Positions 38,941-48,360 are shown, counted from the stretch's first letter. The stretch: DNA of 64,000 nucleotides from Nostoc sp. 106C (GCF_002154725.1 NZ_MTAW01000235.1:90749-154748), one strand, 5' to 3'. A program made the numbers and translations. Notes: a model not told the origin generated them from the sequence alone.

Positions 38941-40623
38941 TTATTTGCTAAGTATTTGAGTAGAAGCTATTTTCCAGCGCTGATCTACAAACTGTAAATT
39001 ATAGCGTACTGTTCTAGTTTTAAAATCAGTTTCTTTAGGAAGAATGTTGCCATTTTTGTCAAGAAGTTTCCGTTCTTCAGTAACTTTTAGTTGAATAACT
39101 GCTTGATTACCGTTCATTGAAAATTCGTCTACTCCATCAATTTGTTGTACACCATATTTATAAGAATGACCGTCAGTTTTGAGAGAGTTAATTGAGCCAT
39201 CATATCCAGCAACTTGCTCATATTGTTCACCAGTAGTTAACTCAGAAGCTGGCTGAGGATCGTAGGGAGGAGCAAACATAACTTGCTTTGCTTGTAGCCA
39301 ATTAGTAATTAAATTTTTTGCTCCAGCTTCTGTAAGTGTCGATGCTGATGCTAAAGCTTTTTCTGTGCTGGTTGTATTAGTATTGCTAGGTATAGTTGGA
39401 TTCTGTGTGCTAGTGGATGTTGAGGAATAATTTACTTTGCGCTCAGAATTAGACGAGGTTGAACCAAATGATTTGGATGTTGTTGGAGGTAATGTTTCCT
39501 GATTATTGAAAGTAGGTGAAGGAGATGAGGCTACAGTTGCCAATGGCTGTGGTTGATTTGAGAATTGTCCTTTGGCTAACCATAAACCACCAACAATAAC
39601 CATCCCAATCGCACCGCCAATTATTACACCTTGTTGCCAAGTTCCTAAACCTTTAGACGAAGCTGCTGGATTTGGATATGGCGAAGGAATTTGCGGCTGG
39701 TATACAGGTGGTGAAGATGCGACTGTTGGCTCTGTAATATAACCTACTGTTGCTGGGGAAGTAATTAATGTTGGCGGGGAAACAGGCACAGTCGGTGCAA
39801 CCGGAGTCTGCAATGCTGCTAGCATATCTCTAGCACTGAGATAGCGATCGCGTGGTGATGATTGGATGGCTTTATCCAATACAGCAGCAAAATCAGGGCT
39901 AATGTTGAAAGTAAAATTGCGCCAGAGGATGTCGCCTGTAGCTGGATCTGTAGGCAAGTCTGCGGGTAATTTACCTGTAAGTAAGTAAATTGCTGTTAGT
40001 CCTAAACTATACAAATCGCTAGAAAATACTGGTCTACCTACCGATTGTTCCATTGGCATAAATCCCGGTGTACCAATAACAATTGACTGGTTGGAGTTGC
40101 CAGAAGCAGTTATCACTGTACCCATTGATACTTTAACTGCGCCGAAATCAATTAATATTGGCTTACCATCGGAGAAACGTAAAATTATATTGTCTGGTTT
40201 GATATCGCGATGGACTATGCGCTTGCTGTGAACGAATTCCAGAACTGGCAAAATATCAATTAAAATTCCCTTGACTGTACTCTCATGCAAAATTCCCTGC
40301 TGTTGCATTTTTTGAGTCAAGGTGTGACCTTCAATATATTCTTGAACTAAATAAAATTGCCCGTTGTCTACAAAATAAGCATACAACTTAGGAATTTGAT
40401 TGCTGCGATCGCCCAGTTCTTCTAAAATTGCTGCTTCCTGCTGAAACCGTTGTTGTACTAATTGATAAACCTGGGGATTATTAGCCACAGGTTTGAGTTG
40501 TTTAATTACACAACGACGGCTAGATGGCATTTGGGTATCTTCTGCTAAGAAAGTTTCACCAAATCCACCGCTTCCAAGCACACGCAAAACTTGATAACGA
40601 TTATTTAATAATGTCAAGGTCAT
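38941..40623 (-). CDS. Ser/Thr protein kinase with ARC6-IMS-like C-terminus (kinase 3)
   Basis: The third Hanks-type kinase of the window, 560 aa. Motifs are LGSGGFGETFLAED, CVIKQLKP, HRDIKPDN, LIDFGAVK and GTPGFMPMEQ. A transmembrane helix lies near residues 330-350 (GVIIGGAIGMVIVGGLWLA), then a Ser/Thr/Asn-rich linker. The C-terminal 120 residues (LTEAGAKNLITNWLQAKQVM to QRWKIASTQILSK) match the ARC6-like IMS (DUF4101) type, found in the division protein ARC6/Ftn2 and in many cyanobacterial kinases. It is followed 2 nt later by the VanY peptidase and is divergent from the FHA-ABC transporter, with 184 nt between the start codons. Confidence 0.9.
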   Translation of the reverse strand: MTLTLLNNRYQVLRVLGSGGFGETFLAEDTQMPSSRRCVIKQLKPVANNPQVYQLVQQRFQQEAAILEELGDRSNQIPKLYAYFVDNGQFYLVQEYIEGHTLTQKMQQQGILHESTVKGILIDILPVLEFVHSKRIVHRDIKPDNIILRFSDGKPILIDFGAVKVSMGTVITASGNSNQSIVIGTPGFMPMEQSVGRPVFSSDLYSLGLTAIYLLTGKLPADLPTDPATGDILWRNFTFNISPDFAAVLDKAIQSSPRDRYLSARDMLAALQTPVAPTVPVSPPTLITSPATVGYITEPTVASSPPVYQPQIPSPYPNPAASSKGLGTWQQGVIIGGAIGMVIVGGLWLAKGQFSNQPQPLATVASSPSPTFNNQETLPPTTSKSFGSTSSNSERKVNYSSTSTSTQNPTIPSNTNTTSTEKALASASTLTEAGAKNLITNWLQAKQVMFAPPYDPQPASELTTGEQYEQVAGYDGSINSLKTDGHSYKYGVQQIDGVDEFSMNGNQAVIQLKVTEERKLLDKNGNILPKETDFKTRTVRYNLQFVDQRWKIASTQILSK

Positions 40624-40807
40624 AATATTTTAGTTGGCAGTTTTTACGTATAATTGATATTTAGCTGTTCAATATCATAAACTTTTGCTACTGCTAATTA
40701 ATATAGTTTCTTCGTAATAAATTAATTTTTTATAAGTAAACAAGTATTGCAACTAACTGATTCAATTTTCAGAGTGAATAGACTTCTTTTAATTTTCAAA
40801 GCAATTT

Positions 40808-43186
40808 ATGGCACAGCCACCTTTACAAAGTCGGACTGTTTTAAGCACAAATCCTTTTTTAGAATTAAACAATCAAGGTCAAATTATATACTTTGAACTC
40901 AAAAAGCCACAGCATATTTTGGGACGCGACCCAAATATTGCTGATTTACTTGTTCCCCAACACTGGGAAGTTGCTTCTCGATGTCAAGCAGTATTACGTC
41001 AGGATGGTACAGACTACCGCATTTATGACGGTGATGGAGAAAATCCCAGTAGCAACAAGCTATATATCAATCATTCGCTGATTACTCCAAAAGAAGGCTA
41101 TTACTTAACCCACGGTATTGAAATTCAAATTGCCCAAAACCCCAATCAACTCATTCAAATTAGATACTGCAATCCCTCCAACGCACACTCAGTTACTACA
41201 CCAGCAACGCGTTCGATTCCGTTAAAACAACGATCAATTTTACTGGGACGCGATCCGCAAGCTAATTTGCAATTGGATGCACCTACCGTTTCTCGGCGTC
41301 ACGCGACGATTGATACTGATGCTCAAGGACGCTACATTTTGCGGGACTATAGCACCAATGGAGTGTTTATTGACGGTAAACAAGTTACAGGGACAGCCTT
41401 ACTGTCAAATGGTGCGAAAATCCGCATTGGGCCGTTTACCTTGGTGGTGCGCGACGATTGTTTAGAAATTCTCGATCAAGGCGATCGCATTCGTCTAGAA
41501 GCGCACAGCTTAATCTTAGAAACTAACGGTAAGCGGCGGTTGGATGATTTATCTTTTGCCATTGAACCAGGACAGTTTGTGGCTTTGGTTGGGGGGAGTG
41601 GTGCGGGTAAGTCTACTTTAATGCGGACACTTTTAGGAATTGAGAAAATCACCAAAGGTGTTGTGCAGATCAACGGCGAAGATTTGCAGAAAAACTTCAA
41701 TCTGTACCGCACTCAAATTGGTTACGTACCGCAAGATGATATTATCCATCGTGAATTGACAGTTGCAGAGGTGCTTACCTACGCCGCCAAGCTACGATTA
41801 CCACCAGATATTAATCTACAACCACTGGTAGAACAGGCGTTGGAAGCAATTAAAATGAGCCATCGCCGTCATGCTTTAGTCAGTGACCTCAGCGGTGGAC
41901 AACGCAAACGAGTTAGCATTGGCGTAGAATTACTGGCCGATCCTAAATTGTTCTTTCTGGATGAACCAACTTCTGGACTCGATCCCGGTTTGGATAAACA
42001 GATGATGCAGCTATTGAAGGATTTAGCGCATCAAGGAGGAAGAACGATTATTTTAGTAACTCATGCCACAGCTAATATTAGCGGATGCGATCGCATTGTA
42101 TTTCTCGGTCTGGGTGGCAGACTTTGCTATTTTGGCACACCTCAAGAAGCTTTGCATTTTTTTGGTGTGAACGATTTTGCTGATATTTACATCAAACTCG
42201 AACAAGAGCAAGAAGTTATTAGATATGCGACTCACTTTCAGCAATCTAGCTATTATCAACATTATGTTGGCAATCAAATAAGTTCCGGAAATCAACAGCC
42301 AACCAAGTCTTTTGCTCCAACACGCAAGAAAGTTTCCTTTTGGCAGCAGTGGTTTTTATTGTGTCAACGTTACTGGCAATTAATTTTACGCGATCGCGTT
42401 AATCTTCTCCTTTCTCTGTTGACAGCGCCTATCGGTATTAGCCTAATCACTTTAGCAATTAGAGATAAAACACCCTTTGTTTTAGGCGACCAACCAGACC
42501 CAACTTTAGCACCATTAGCTTTACAAGTATTATTTGTCTTTACTTGTGCTGCATTGTGGGTAGGACTTTCTAGTTCTTTGCAAGAAATTGTCAAAGAATC
42601 GGCAATTTACTTAAGAGAACGCTTAGTTAATTTAAGATTATTGGCTTATCTTTGTTCTAAGATTACGATATTGGCAATTTTGGCGATCGCCCAAACTTTG
42701 CTGATAGTTGCAGTGATTCTCATAGGTTTTAAATCTCCCAATCCACAATTAATTTCCTGGCATATCGGGTTAGGAATTACAACTTTTTTAACATTGTTAG
42801 CCAGTTTTAGCTTAGGTTTACTCGTATCCACAACTGTTAAAAATAGTAGCCAAGCTAATAGTGCTCTACCATTGCTCCTGCTACCGCAAATTATCTTCTC
42901 TGGAGTTTTGTTTAAAACACAGGAGGGTGTGAATAAATTTTTATCATGGCTAATGTTAAGCCGTTGGTCAGTAGCAGCTTATGGCTCTTTAGTTAATGTC
43001 AATGGCTTAGTGCCAGAACCAACTAGATTACCTGATGGTAGTACAGTTACCCTGCCATTTGAACCCACAGCAGTTTACGAAGCAAATTGGGGAAATTTAA
43101 AATTAAATTGGGGCTTTTTATTATTACATACAGCAATTTATTTGTTTATTACTTTTTGGTTGCAAAAGCGTAAGGATATTTTTTAG
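40808..43186 (+). CDS. ABC transporter with two FHA domains, ABCG-like half-transporter
   Basis: A 792-aa fusion. Two FHA domains lie at about 30-115 (LGRDPNIADLLVP) and 130-215 (LLGRDPQANLQLDAPTVSRR, then STNGVFIDG). An ATPase follows with Walker A GGSGAGKST (about 262), signature LSGGQRKRVSIG and Walker B LFFLDEPTSGLD. An ABC2-type membrane domain of six helices occupies about 515-792. FHA domains bind phosphothreonine, so transport or assembly is probably switched by a Ser/Thr kinase. The divergent kinase 3 gene next door is the obvious candidate, by inference. FHA2 keeps the G-R, S-x-x-H and N-G residues; FHA1 is degenerate at the S-x-x-H position (SRCQ). The substrate is unknown. Confidence 0.92.
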   Translation: MAQPPLQSRTVLSTNPFLELNNQGQIIYFELKKPQHILGRDPNIADLLVPQHWEVASRCQAVLRQDGTDYRIYDGDGENPSSNKLYINHSLITPKEGYYLTHGIEIQIAQNPNQLIQIRYCNPSNAHSVTTPATRSIPLKQRSILLGRDPQANLQLDAPTVSRRHATIDTDAQGRYILRDYSTNGVFIDGKQVTGTALLSNGAKIRIGPFTLVVRDDCLEILDQGDRIRLEAHSLILETNGKRRLDDLSFAIEPGQFVALVGGSGAGKSTLMRTLLGIEKITKGVVQINGEDLQKNFNLYRTQIGYVPQDDIIHRELTVAEVLTYAAKLRLPPDINLQPLVEQALEAIKMSHRRHALVSDLSGGQRKRVSIGVELLADPKLFFLDEPTSGLDPGLDKQMMQLLKDLAHQGGRTIILVTHATANISGCDRIVFLGLGGRLCYFGTPQEALHFFGVNDFADIYIKLEQEQEVIRYATHFQQSSYYQHYVGNQISSGNQQPTKSFAPTRKKVSFWQQWFLLCQRYWQLILRDRVNLLLSLLTAPIGISLITLAIRDKTPFVLGDQPDPTLAPLALQVLFVFTCAALWVGLSSSLQEIVKESAIYLRERLVNLRLLAYLCSKITILAILAIAQTLLIVAVILIGFKSPNPQLISWHIGLGITTFLTLLASFSLGLLVSTTVKNSSQANSALPLLLLPQIIFSGVLFKTQEGVNKFLSWLMLSRWSVAAYGSLVNVNGLVPEPTRLPDGSTVTLPFEPTAVYEANWGNLKLNWGFLLLHTAIYLFITFWLQKRKDIF

Positions 43187-43464
43187 ATACAGACAGCATT
43201 CCTGATAGCAATTCTCTATGAATCTTGTACAGAAGATATTTCTTACTCTGATCCGCAAAGAACGCCCCACCTAAGTAGGTCAGCGTGAATATTTATCGTT
43301 GAGATGAGGCAAGAGGCAGGAGGCAGGAGGGAAGAGGGTTTAAGCCTATTTGATTTTTCAAAACATAGTTTTGTTTTTCCACACCGTTCTACTTAATTGA
43401 TAATTCTCTATTGCAGGAATTAGCAACTTCGGGGTTATGTAACATCAAAACATGTCCCTCTGTG
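43187..43464. other. Spacer with GAGGCAG heptads
   Basis: No gene is seen. At 43306-43338 a purine-rich run of GAGGCAA/GAGGCAG/GAGGGAA units forms a short heptad-type tandem repeat. It lies between the convergent ABC transporter and LysR genes. No clear terminator hairpin was found. Confidence 0.5.
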
Positions 43465-44382
43465 TTAAATTCCCTCACAAGCGCTTTTGAGTATCTGTCG
43501 TAACCAACGATTTGCTTGATCCTGATCTGTGAGTTTGCTCCACAGCATCGAAATCATCCAAGGTTGTGTTTGTACAGGAAGTTCAAAAATTTCTAATGTG
43601 CCTTGACATACAAACGGTGCAACCAATCGTGATGGAACAGCAGCAACCAAGTCACTCGACGAAATGATTGCTGGCAGCACTAGTAAATGAGGAGTCGTCA
43701 AAACAACTCGACGCTGGAGATTGTACTGAGCAAGCACCTTGTCGATTTCACCTACTTCATCTTGTCTAATAGTGAAAAGAGCATGGAGAAGATTAGCGAA
43801 GATTTCTGGTGTGATAGCATCCTGAGAGATAATCGGATGTCCACGACGACAGATGCCGACAAAGTGTTCTGGAAATAATGGCATCTGCATTGTTTGTCTG
43901 GGCGGGTCTTGGAAAACACCTAAGGCTAGATCAATTTCTCGTTGCTCTAATAGTTCTCCCACAAAGTCTTTTGCAAAACCAATTAATCGAAAATTAATGC
44001 TTGGTGCAATTCGACGGCAAATTTCCAGAAGCATGGGCATGACAACATAACTGGTGTAATCTGAACTGCCAATTGTAAAAGTACTTTTAGAAGAAGTTGG
44101 ATCAAATGTTTGACTTGCTTCCAATGTCTGCCGAATTTGTTGTAGGGCAACTCTTATCCCAGGGGCAATTTCCAGCGCTTTTGCTGTAGGCTGCATTTCT
44201 CTACCAATCCGGATAAATAACTCATCCTGGAATAGTGTGCGTAACCTTCCCAGTGCCGCACTCATAGCTGGTTGTCCTAGATACAATCGTGTTGCTGCTG
44301 CTGTGACGCTTTTTTCTTCAAAAAGCGCTTCAAAGGCGACAAGAAGGTTTAGATCAATGGCAGACAAATCTATTAATCCCAT
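43465..44382 (-). CDS. LysR-family transcriptional regulator
   Basis: A 305-aa regulator. The N-terminal winged helix-turn-helix begins DLNLLVAFEALFEEKSVTAAATRL with recognition segment GQPAMSAALGRLR. The effector-binding domain (about 95-300) is of the periplasmic-binding type. The DLNLL start and overall form recall the NodD/SyrM/LinR branch. It is divergent from the SDR gene with an 84-nt gap that contains a 13-bp dyad, so it probably controls that gene run and itself. Confidence 0.9.
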   Translation of the reverse strand: MGLIDLSAIDLNLLVAFEALFEEKSVTAAATRLYLGQPAMSAALGRLRTLFQDELFIRIGREMQPTAKALEIAPGIRVALQQIRQTLEASQTFDPTSSKSTFTIGSSDYTSYVVMPMLLEICRRIAPSINFRLIGFAKDFVGELLEQREIDLALGVFQDPPRQTMQMPLFPEHFVGICRRGHPIISQDAITPEIFANLLHALFTIRQDEVGEIDKVLAQYNLQRRVVLTTPHLLVLPAIISSSDLVAAVPSRLVAPFVCQGTLEIFELPVQTQPWMISMLWSKLTDQDQANRWLRQILKSACEGI

Positions 44383-44401
44383 CGATTAAATGTATTATTT
44401 C

Positions 44402-44414
44402 AATCAATTTGATT
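44402..44414. promoter_or_regulatory. Candidate LysR operator (13-bp dyad)
   Basis: AATCAA-T-TTGATT is a perfect inverted repeat of the T-N11-A kind that LysR proteins bind. It lies 20 nt upstream of the LysR start and 52 nt upstream of the SDR start. Confidence 0.55.
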
Positions 44415-44466
44415 AATTTATAACATCTCAGTAAAGTGAGACTAAAAGTTGTGAAAAGTTATCAAA

Positions 44467-45213
44467 ATGACAAATCCGAAAAAGATTGCTGTAGTCACAG
44501 GTAGCAATCGGGGGCTAGGATATGCTATTTCCCGCAAATTGTCCCAAATTGGCATCCAAGTTGTTCTGACGAGCCGTAATGAATCAGATGGTCTTGCTGC
44601 CAAGCAGCAGCTATCTAGTGAAGGGCTTGATGTGAACTATCACATTCTGGATGTCACCAGTGATAGAAGTGTGGCACAGTTTACTCAATGGCTAGAGGAA
44701 ACCTACGGCAGGGTAGATATTTTGGTGAACAATGCTGGTATTAATCCCACAAACAAGCCAGAAGAATCTAGTTTATTAACTGTTCAACTAGAAACTATGC
44801 GCTCCACATTTGACACCAATGTTTTAGCGCTCCTTAGAGTTTCGCAAGCATTAATTCCATTGATGAAGGTTCACAATTACGGGCGTATTGTTAATATTTC
44901 AACTGAAATGGCATCTCTGGCTGCAATTACTAGTGACTTTTACCCTTTAGCTCCTTCCTATCGACTGTCCAAATTAGGGGTGAATGGGCTAACTGTCCTA
45001 CTGGCCAAAGAACTCCTTGGTGCTAATATTCTCGTTAATGCCTATTCTCCAGGTTGGATGAAAACCGATATGGGAGGCGAGAATGCGCCATTTACCGCAG
45101 AAGAAGGAGCCGAAACCGCTGTCTATTTAGCAACGCTTCCAGATGGGGGAGCGCAAGGACTATTTTTTGCAGAGATGCGGAAGTTTGGTGGGCCGATTCA
45201 ATTACAGTGGTAA
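44467..45213 (+). CDS. Short-chain dehydrogenase/reductase
   Basis: An NAD(P)H-dependent SDR of 248 aa. It has the Gly-rich cofactor motif TGSNRGLGYAI (about 12-22), the NNAG motif, catalytic Ser in IVNISTEMAS and YRLSK as the Tyr-x-x-x-Lys pair. The form resembles carbonyl reductases that act on carbonyl-containing xenobiotics or polyketides. It leads a run of four same-strand genes and is divergent from the LysR gene. The substrate is unknown. Confidence 0.92.
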   Translation: MTNPKKIAVVTGSNRGLGYAISRKLSQIGIQVVLTSRNESDGLAAKQQLSSEGLDVNYHILDVTSDRSVAQFTQWLEETYGRVDILVNNAGINPTNKPEESSLLTVQLETMRSTFDTNVLALLRVSQALIPLMKVHNYGRIVNISTEMASLAAITSDFYPLAPSYRLSKLGVNGLTVLLAKELLGANILVNAYSPGWMKTDMGGENAPFTAEEGAETAVYLATLPDGGAQGLFFAEMRKFGGPIQLQW

Positions 45214-45219
45214 GTTTTT

Positions 45220-46134
45220 ATGGAAAATTCAGCAATGTTACCCCCTATTTACGCGGATACGCCGATAGAATTGGCTCCTGCCAAAATCATTACCTCGTTT
45301 CCGGTCAATACTTTCTTAGAAAATCTGGCGATCGCTCCAGATGGCACAATATTTGTGACAAATCATGAGGTTGGCAAGATTGTTCGCATTACTCCAGATG
45401 GAAATCAGCAGATTCACGCCAGTGTTGAAGGCAAAGTCAGTGGTTTAGCCTTCACTAGTAATGGCGGTTTGGTGGCAACTGGATGGAATGCTGATTCTAT
45501 ATCAGTAGTCTCATTAATTACCGCAGATGGCAAAGTAGAAACCTTGCTAACACTGCCAGAGGCAATATTTCTCAATGGGATTACGCCACTTTCTCACACT
45601 CAGTATTTAGCAGCAGATTCCTACCGAGGTGCAATTTGGTTGATTGATATTGCCCAACGCTATAGCTCAATTTGGCTAGAACATTCTTTACTGGCTCGTA
45701 GCAATGCGGAAAACGTCATTCCTGCTGCTAATGGTTTGAAGCGTTTTGGTAACTTCCTTTACGTTTCAAATACGGAAAAAATGTTGTTGTTACGGATTCC
45801 TCTTGGCATTGCCAATGAACCCGGTGAGCCGGAAATTTTTGTGGAGCAAACAAATATTGATGACTTTGCATTTGACGTAGAAGGCAATCTTTACGGAGCA
45901 ACTCATATTTATAACAGCGTGGTAAAAATTGCACCAGATGGCAGTACGACTATTATTGCTCAAGCCGAACAGGGTGTAATTGGCAGTACAGCAATTGCTT
46001 TTGGTCAAACAGAGAGCGAGCGCACCTCAATCTATGTTGTGATGAATGGGGGAATGTTTTTACCGCCGCCTACGGGTGTGGTTCCTGCCAATATTGTAAG
46101 ACTTGAGGTGGGAAAAGCTGGCTATGTCTTTTAG
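45220..46134 (+). CDS. SMP-30/gluconolactonase-like beta-propeller protein
   Basis: A 304-aa protein with repeated propeller blades of the pattern [38 protein letters not shown] and [14 protein letters not shown]. This is typical of SMP-30/lactonase and related hydrolases. No signal peptide is evident. It starts 6 nt after the SDR stop, so it is translationally coupled. Lactone hydrolysis downstream of the SDR is a reasonable guess but not shown. Confidence 0.82.
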   Translation: MENSAMLPPIYADTPIELAPAKIITSFPVNTFLENLAIAPDGTIFVTNHEVGKIVRITPDGNQQIHASVEGKVSGLAFTSNGGLVATGWNADSISVVSLITADGKVETLLTLPEAIFLNGITPLSHTQYLAADSYRGAIWLIDIAQRYSSIWLEHSLLARSNAENVIPAANGLKRFGNFLYVSNTEKMLLLRIPLGIANEPGEPEIFVEQTNIDDFAFDVEGNLYGATHIYNSVVKIAPDGSTTIIAQAEQGVIGSTAIAFGQTESERTSIYVVMNGGMFLPPPTGVVPANIVRLEVGKAGYVF

Positions 46135-46166
46135 TAGCTGGTTATCAATTATCTGAGAGACTTGCA

Positions 46167-46688
46167 ATGCCCTTGAGTATTCAATCTTTAGATGAAGCAA
46201 ATGCGCGGGAGATAGTTGAGTGGCGTTACGACGCACCTTACGATTTCTACAATTTAAACCCCAACGAAATCGAACAAAACATACACTATTTTCTCGATCC
46301 GCAAAACAAATTCTACGGTATTTTTGAAGAACCAAAAGAGTTTGTCGGCTATTGTAGTTTTGGTGAAGATGGTCAAGTCCCTGGAGGGGATTACAGTACG
46401 CCAGGGCTGGACATTGGCATGGGTATTTGCCCAAATTTCACAGGGCAAGGTCGGGGGCATTGCTATGTTGCAGCAGTTCTAGATTTTGCTCAACAGATGT
46501 TCGCGCCTCCTCTTGTGCGGGTGACGATTGCTGCGTTTAATCAACGTGCTCTCCTAGTATGGTATGGAGTAGGGTTTCACACTGTTGATACTTTTGAGCA
46601 TCAGTATCAAGGTGTGCCATTTGTCATATTGATACGAGAAGCTGATTGTGCATCAAAAGACTGTGGAAAAAGCTTGATGGTGACATAA
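46167..46688 (+). CDS. GNAT-family N-acetyltransferase
   Basis: A 173-aa acetyltransferase fold. The acetyl-CoA binding region is GICPNFTGQGRGHCYVAAVL (motif A, Q/R-x-x-G-x-G/A), and VTIAAFNQRALLVWYGVGFH is motif B. The N-terminus LSIQSLDEANAREIVEWRY is typical of ribosomal-protein or small-molecule acetyltransferases. The acceptor is unknown. It lies 32 nt after the propeller gene and 3 nt before the next gene. Confidence 0.85.
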   Translation: MPLSIQSLDEANAREIVEWRYDAPYDFYNLNPNEIEQNIHYFLDPQNKFYGIFEEPKEFVGYCSFGEDGQVPGGDYSTPGLDIGMGICPNFTGQGRGHCYVAAVLDFAQQMFAPPLVRVTIAAFNQRALLVWYGVGFHTVDTFEHQYQGVPFVILIREADCASKDCGKSLMVT

Positions 46689-46691
46689 CGC

Positions 46692-47249
46692 ATGGAGATG
46701 GAACAAGAAGATCAATTTGTAACCGTGGTCATTTCACAAATTGTCAAACCAGGATGCGAAAGCACTTACGAGACTTGGTTAAGAGACATTACTCATGTTT
46801 CTAGAACCTATGTTGGCCACTTAGGTACACATATAATTCGACCACAACCAGGTGTGCGACCAGAATATGTAATTATCTTCCGGTTTGACGGCTATGAGAA
46901 TTTGAAGACTTGGATGACATCACGCGATCGCGAATATTGGCTCACTCAAGCTCAACATTTGGTTCAATCTGAGCCTGATGTTCAGCAAATTAGCGGATTA
47001 GAAGCTTGGTTTTCTCTTCCTGGTAAACCACTGAAGACTCCACCGCGCTATAAAACAGCATTGCTAACTTGGGCAGTTGTATATGCATTGATTAATTTGT
47101 TGAATACGCTTCTAAAACCCTTGCTTGGCAACTTACCTCCTTTAATTACTTCCTTGATCATTTCCGTTCTCATGGTTGGATTGTTGACCTACGTTGTCAT
47201 GCCTTGGATAACTCGTCTGTTTAGCTCTTGGCTATATGGAAAATCGTGA
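46692..47249 (+). CDS. Antibiotic biosynthesis monooxygenase-domain membrane protein
   Basis: A 185-aa protein. The N-terminal ABM-type ferredoxin-like domain (about 8-105, VISQIVKPGCESTYETWLRD to EPDVQQISGLEAWF) resembles heme-degrading or quinone-forming monooxygenases. A C-terminal pair of transmembrane helices (about 118-138 and 150-173) anchors it to the membrane. This ABM-plus-two-helix form occurs widely as a stand-alone protein of unknown role. It ends the LysR-divergent gene run. Confidence 0.85.
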   Translation: MEMEQEDQFVTVVISQIVKPGCESTYETWLRDITHVSRTYVGHLGTHIIRPQPGVRPEYVIIFRFDGYENLKTWMTSRDREYWLTQAQHLVQSEPDVQQISGLEAWFSLPGKPLKTPPRYKTALLTWAVVYALINLLNTLLKPLLGNLPPLITSLIISVLMVGLLTYVVMPWITRLFSSWLYGKS

Positions 47250-47692
47250 GAAGGTTAAAAAATTAAACTAGTTTAAGTGGCAATACGGTTCAGTTAAGGT
47301 GATAGGATTTCTCATCTGTCGAACAAAAACCAAGATTTGGGGGAGAATCCCCCAAACCCCCGATTGGGGGACGGTTGCGTCCCCCAAGCCCCCTCCAAAA
47401 TAATTGTTCGGTTTTTTGTTTAGTAATACCAAATCAAATAATGTTTGCGACACATCAATAAATATTCTAGAGGTCACGGCAGTGCCGTGCCCCTACAATC
47501 TGTCGCATTCTTTTTTCAAATTGGTATAATTATTTGTGAACTTTGTTGTCAATGAATTTTCTTAACTGAACTGTATTGGTTTAAGTGGCACAACATTGTT
47601 TGTGCCTTTACGATAATCTCTACCTTATTCTTCTGCAATCTGATAGTAAATGCATGAATTTTGGTAGTTCCCCTCTTGATTCAAGAGAACTG
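47250..47692. repeat. Intergenic cluster of GC-rich palindromic repeats
   Basis: Back-to-back hairpins occur at 47339-47353 (GGGGGAGAATCCCCC), 47357-47370 (CCCCCGATTGGGGG) and 47366-47385 (GGGGG...CCCCC). At 47475-47489 is a separate 15-bp palindrome (CACGGCAGTGCCGTG) followed by CCCCTAC. Both motifs are of the small dispersed, MITE-like type common in Nostocales spacers. A 69-codon minus-strand frame across them is not a gene. Confidence 0.7.
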
Positions 47693-48235
47693 TCAACGTG
47701 TAGTGAGCAATGATCCTTTTATTTGCTCATGTACTTCGTCAGTTGCTGCTGCAACTTGATCGAGCATATCATTAAACTCTTTTAGATCCATTATCCTGGC
47801 GTTCACATCAGCTCGTACCAGCAGATTACCGTCGTTATCTATCCCGATTTTTACCTGATCTGCTGAGATATTGTACCTTAGCAGCTTATAAAGTATGTCT
47901 TGCGACAACCTCAAGTTTTTTTTCTCAGCAACTACGACAAACATCGTGAGTAAGTCGGTTTCTGGTATGGTGATGACGGTAACATCGAAATCACCAAAAG
48001 ACTTACCCTTAAAGGGTGTTGTCCAGACCGCATCTGAGACTTTCGTGTAGCTACGCTTGGATTGCTCTAGAAATTGGATGATTTTCGCCGCGATGGTCTT
48101 TTGCTCGGCTGTAACTGCAATCAGATTAGACGAACCAATTTTCTGCTGCTGTGCAAACGCTGTGGTAGAAGTTGAGAAGATATGAACAAGCAGTGCCAGC
48201 AATAAAATCAAATCCAGTTTTTTCTTAAAAATCAT
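47693..48235 (-). CDS. Secreted YbjN-like (type III chaperone-fold) protein
   Basis: A 180-aa protein with a signal peptide (LILLLALLVHIFSTSTTAFA, cleavage after AFA). The single domain reads KIIQFLEQSKRSYTKVSDAVWTTPF and later NLRLSQDILYKLLRYN, NLLVRADVNARIMD. It resembles the YbjN/SycE-like fold that binds other proteins, here in the periplasm. Function unknown. It is divergent from the gene at 48430. Confidence 0.65.
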   Translation of the reverse strand: MIFKKKLDLILLLALLVHIFSTSTTAFAQQQKIGSSNLIAVTAEQKTIAAKIIQFLEQSKRSYTKVSDAVWTTPFKGKSFGDFDVTVITIPETDLLTMFVVVAEKKNLRLSQDILYKLLRYNISADQVKIGIDNDGNLLVRADVNARIMDLKEFNDMLDQVAAATDEVHEQIKGSLLTTR

Positions 48236-48301
48236 TGCGTAATGGTTATTTTTAGAGGTTTGAATAAGAACACAATACCAGCTATACCATTTAGAATTAA
48301 A

Positions 48302-48360
48302 GTAGCAAATAATACTATTATGTAATATGCTACATTGATGTAATTATTGAAATTACATCA
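48302..48360. promoter_or_regulatory. Two dyad elements upstream of the unknown-protein/tRNA-like RNA operon
   Basis: GTAGCA (48302-48307) and TGCTAC (48328-48333) flank an AT-rich, partly symmetric core. Immediately next to it lies a perfect 10-bp inverted repeat (TGATGTAATT at 48336-48345 with AATTACATCA at 48351-48360, 5-nt spacer). Neither is followed by a T-run, so operators are more likely than terminators. They lie 70-130 nt before the ATG at 48430 and on the far side of the divergent gene that starts at 48235. Confidence 0.55.

Noticed and set aside
30241..40623. The three kinase genes as fragments of one broken gene or as insertion-sequence-driven copies
   Set aside because: Each has intact catalytic motifs, its own transmembrane helix and a distinct full C-terminal region. 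No transposase or inverted-repeat ends were seen between them.
47268..47477. 69-codon minus-strand frame
   Set aside because: It runs through palindromic repeats (47339-47385) and has no supported start.
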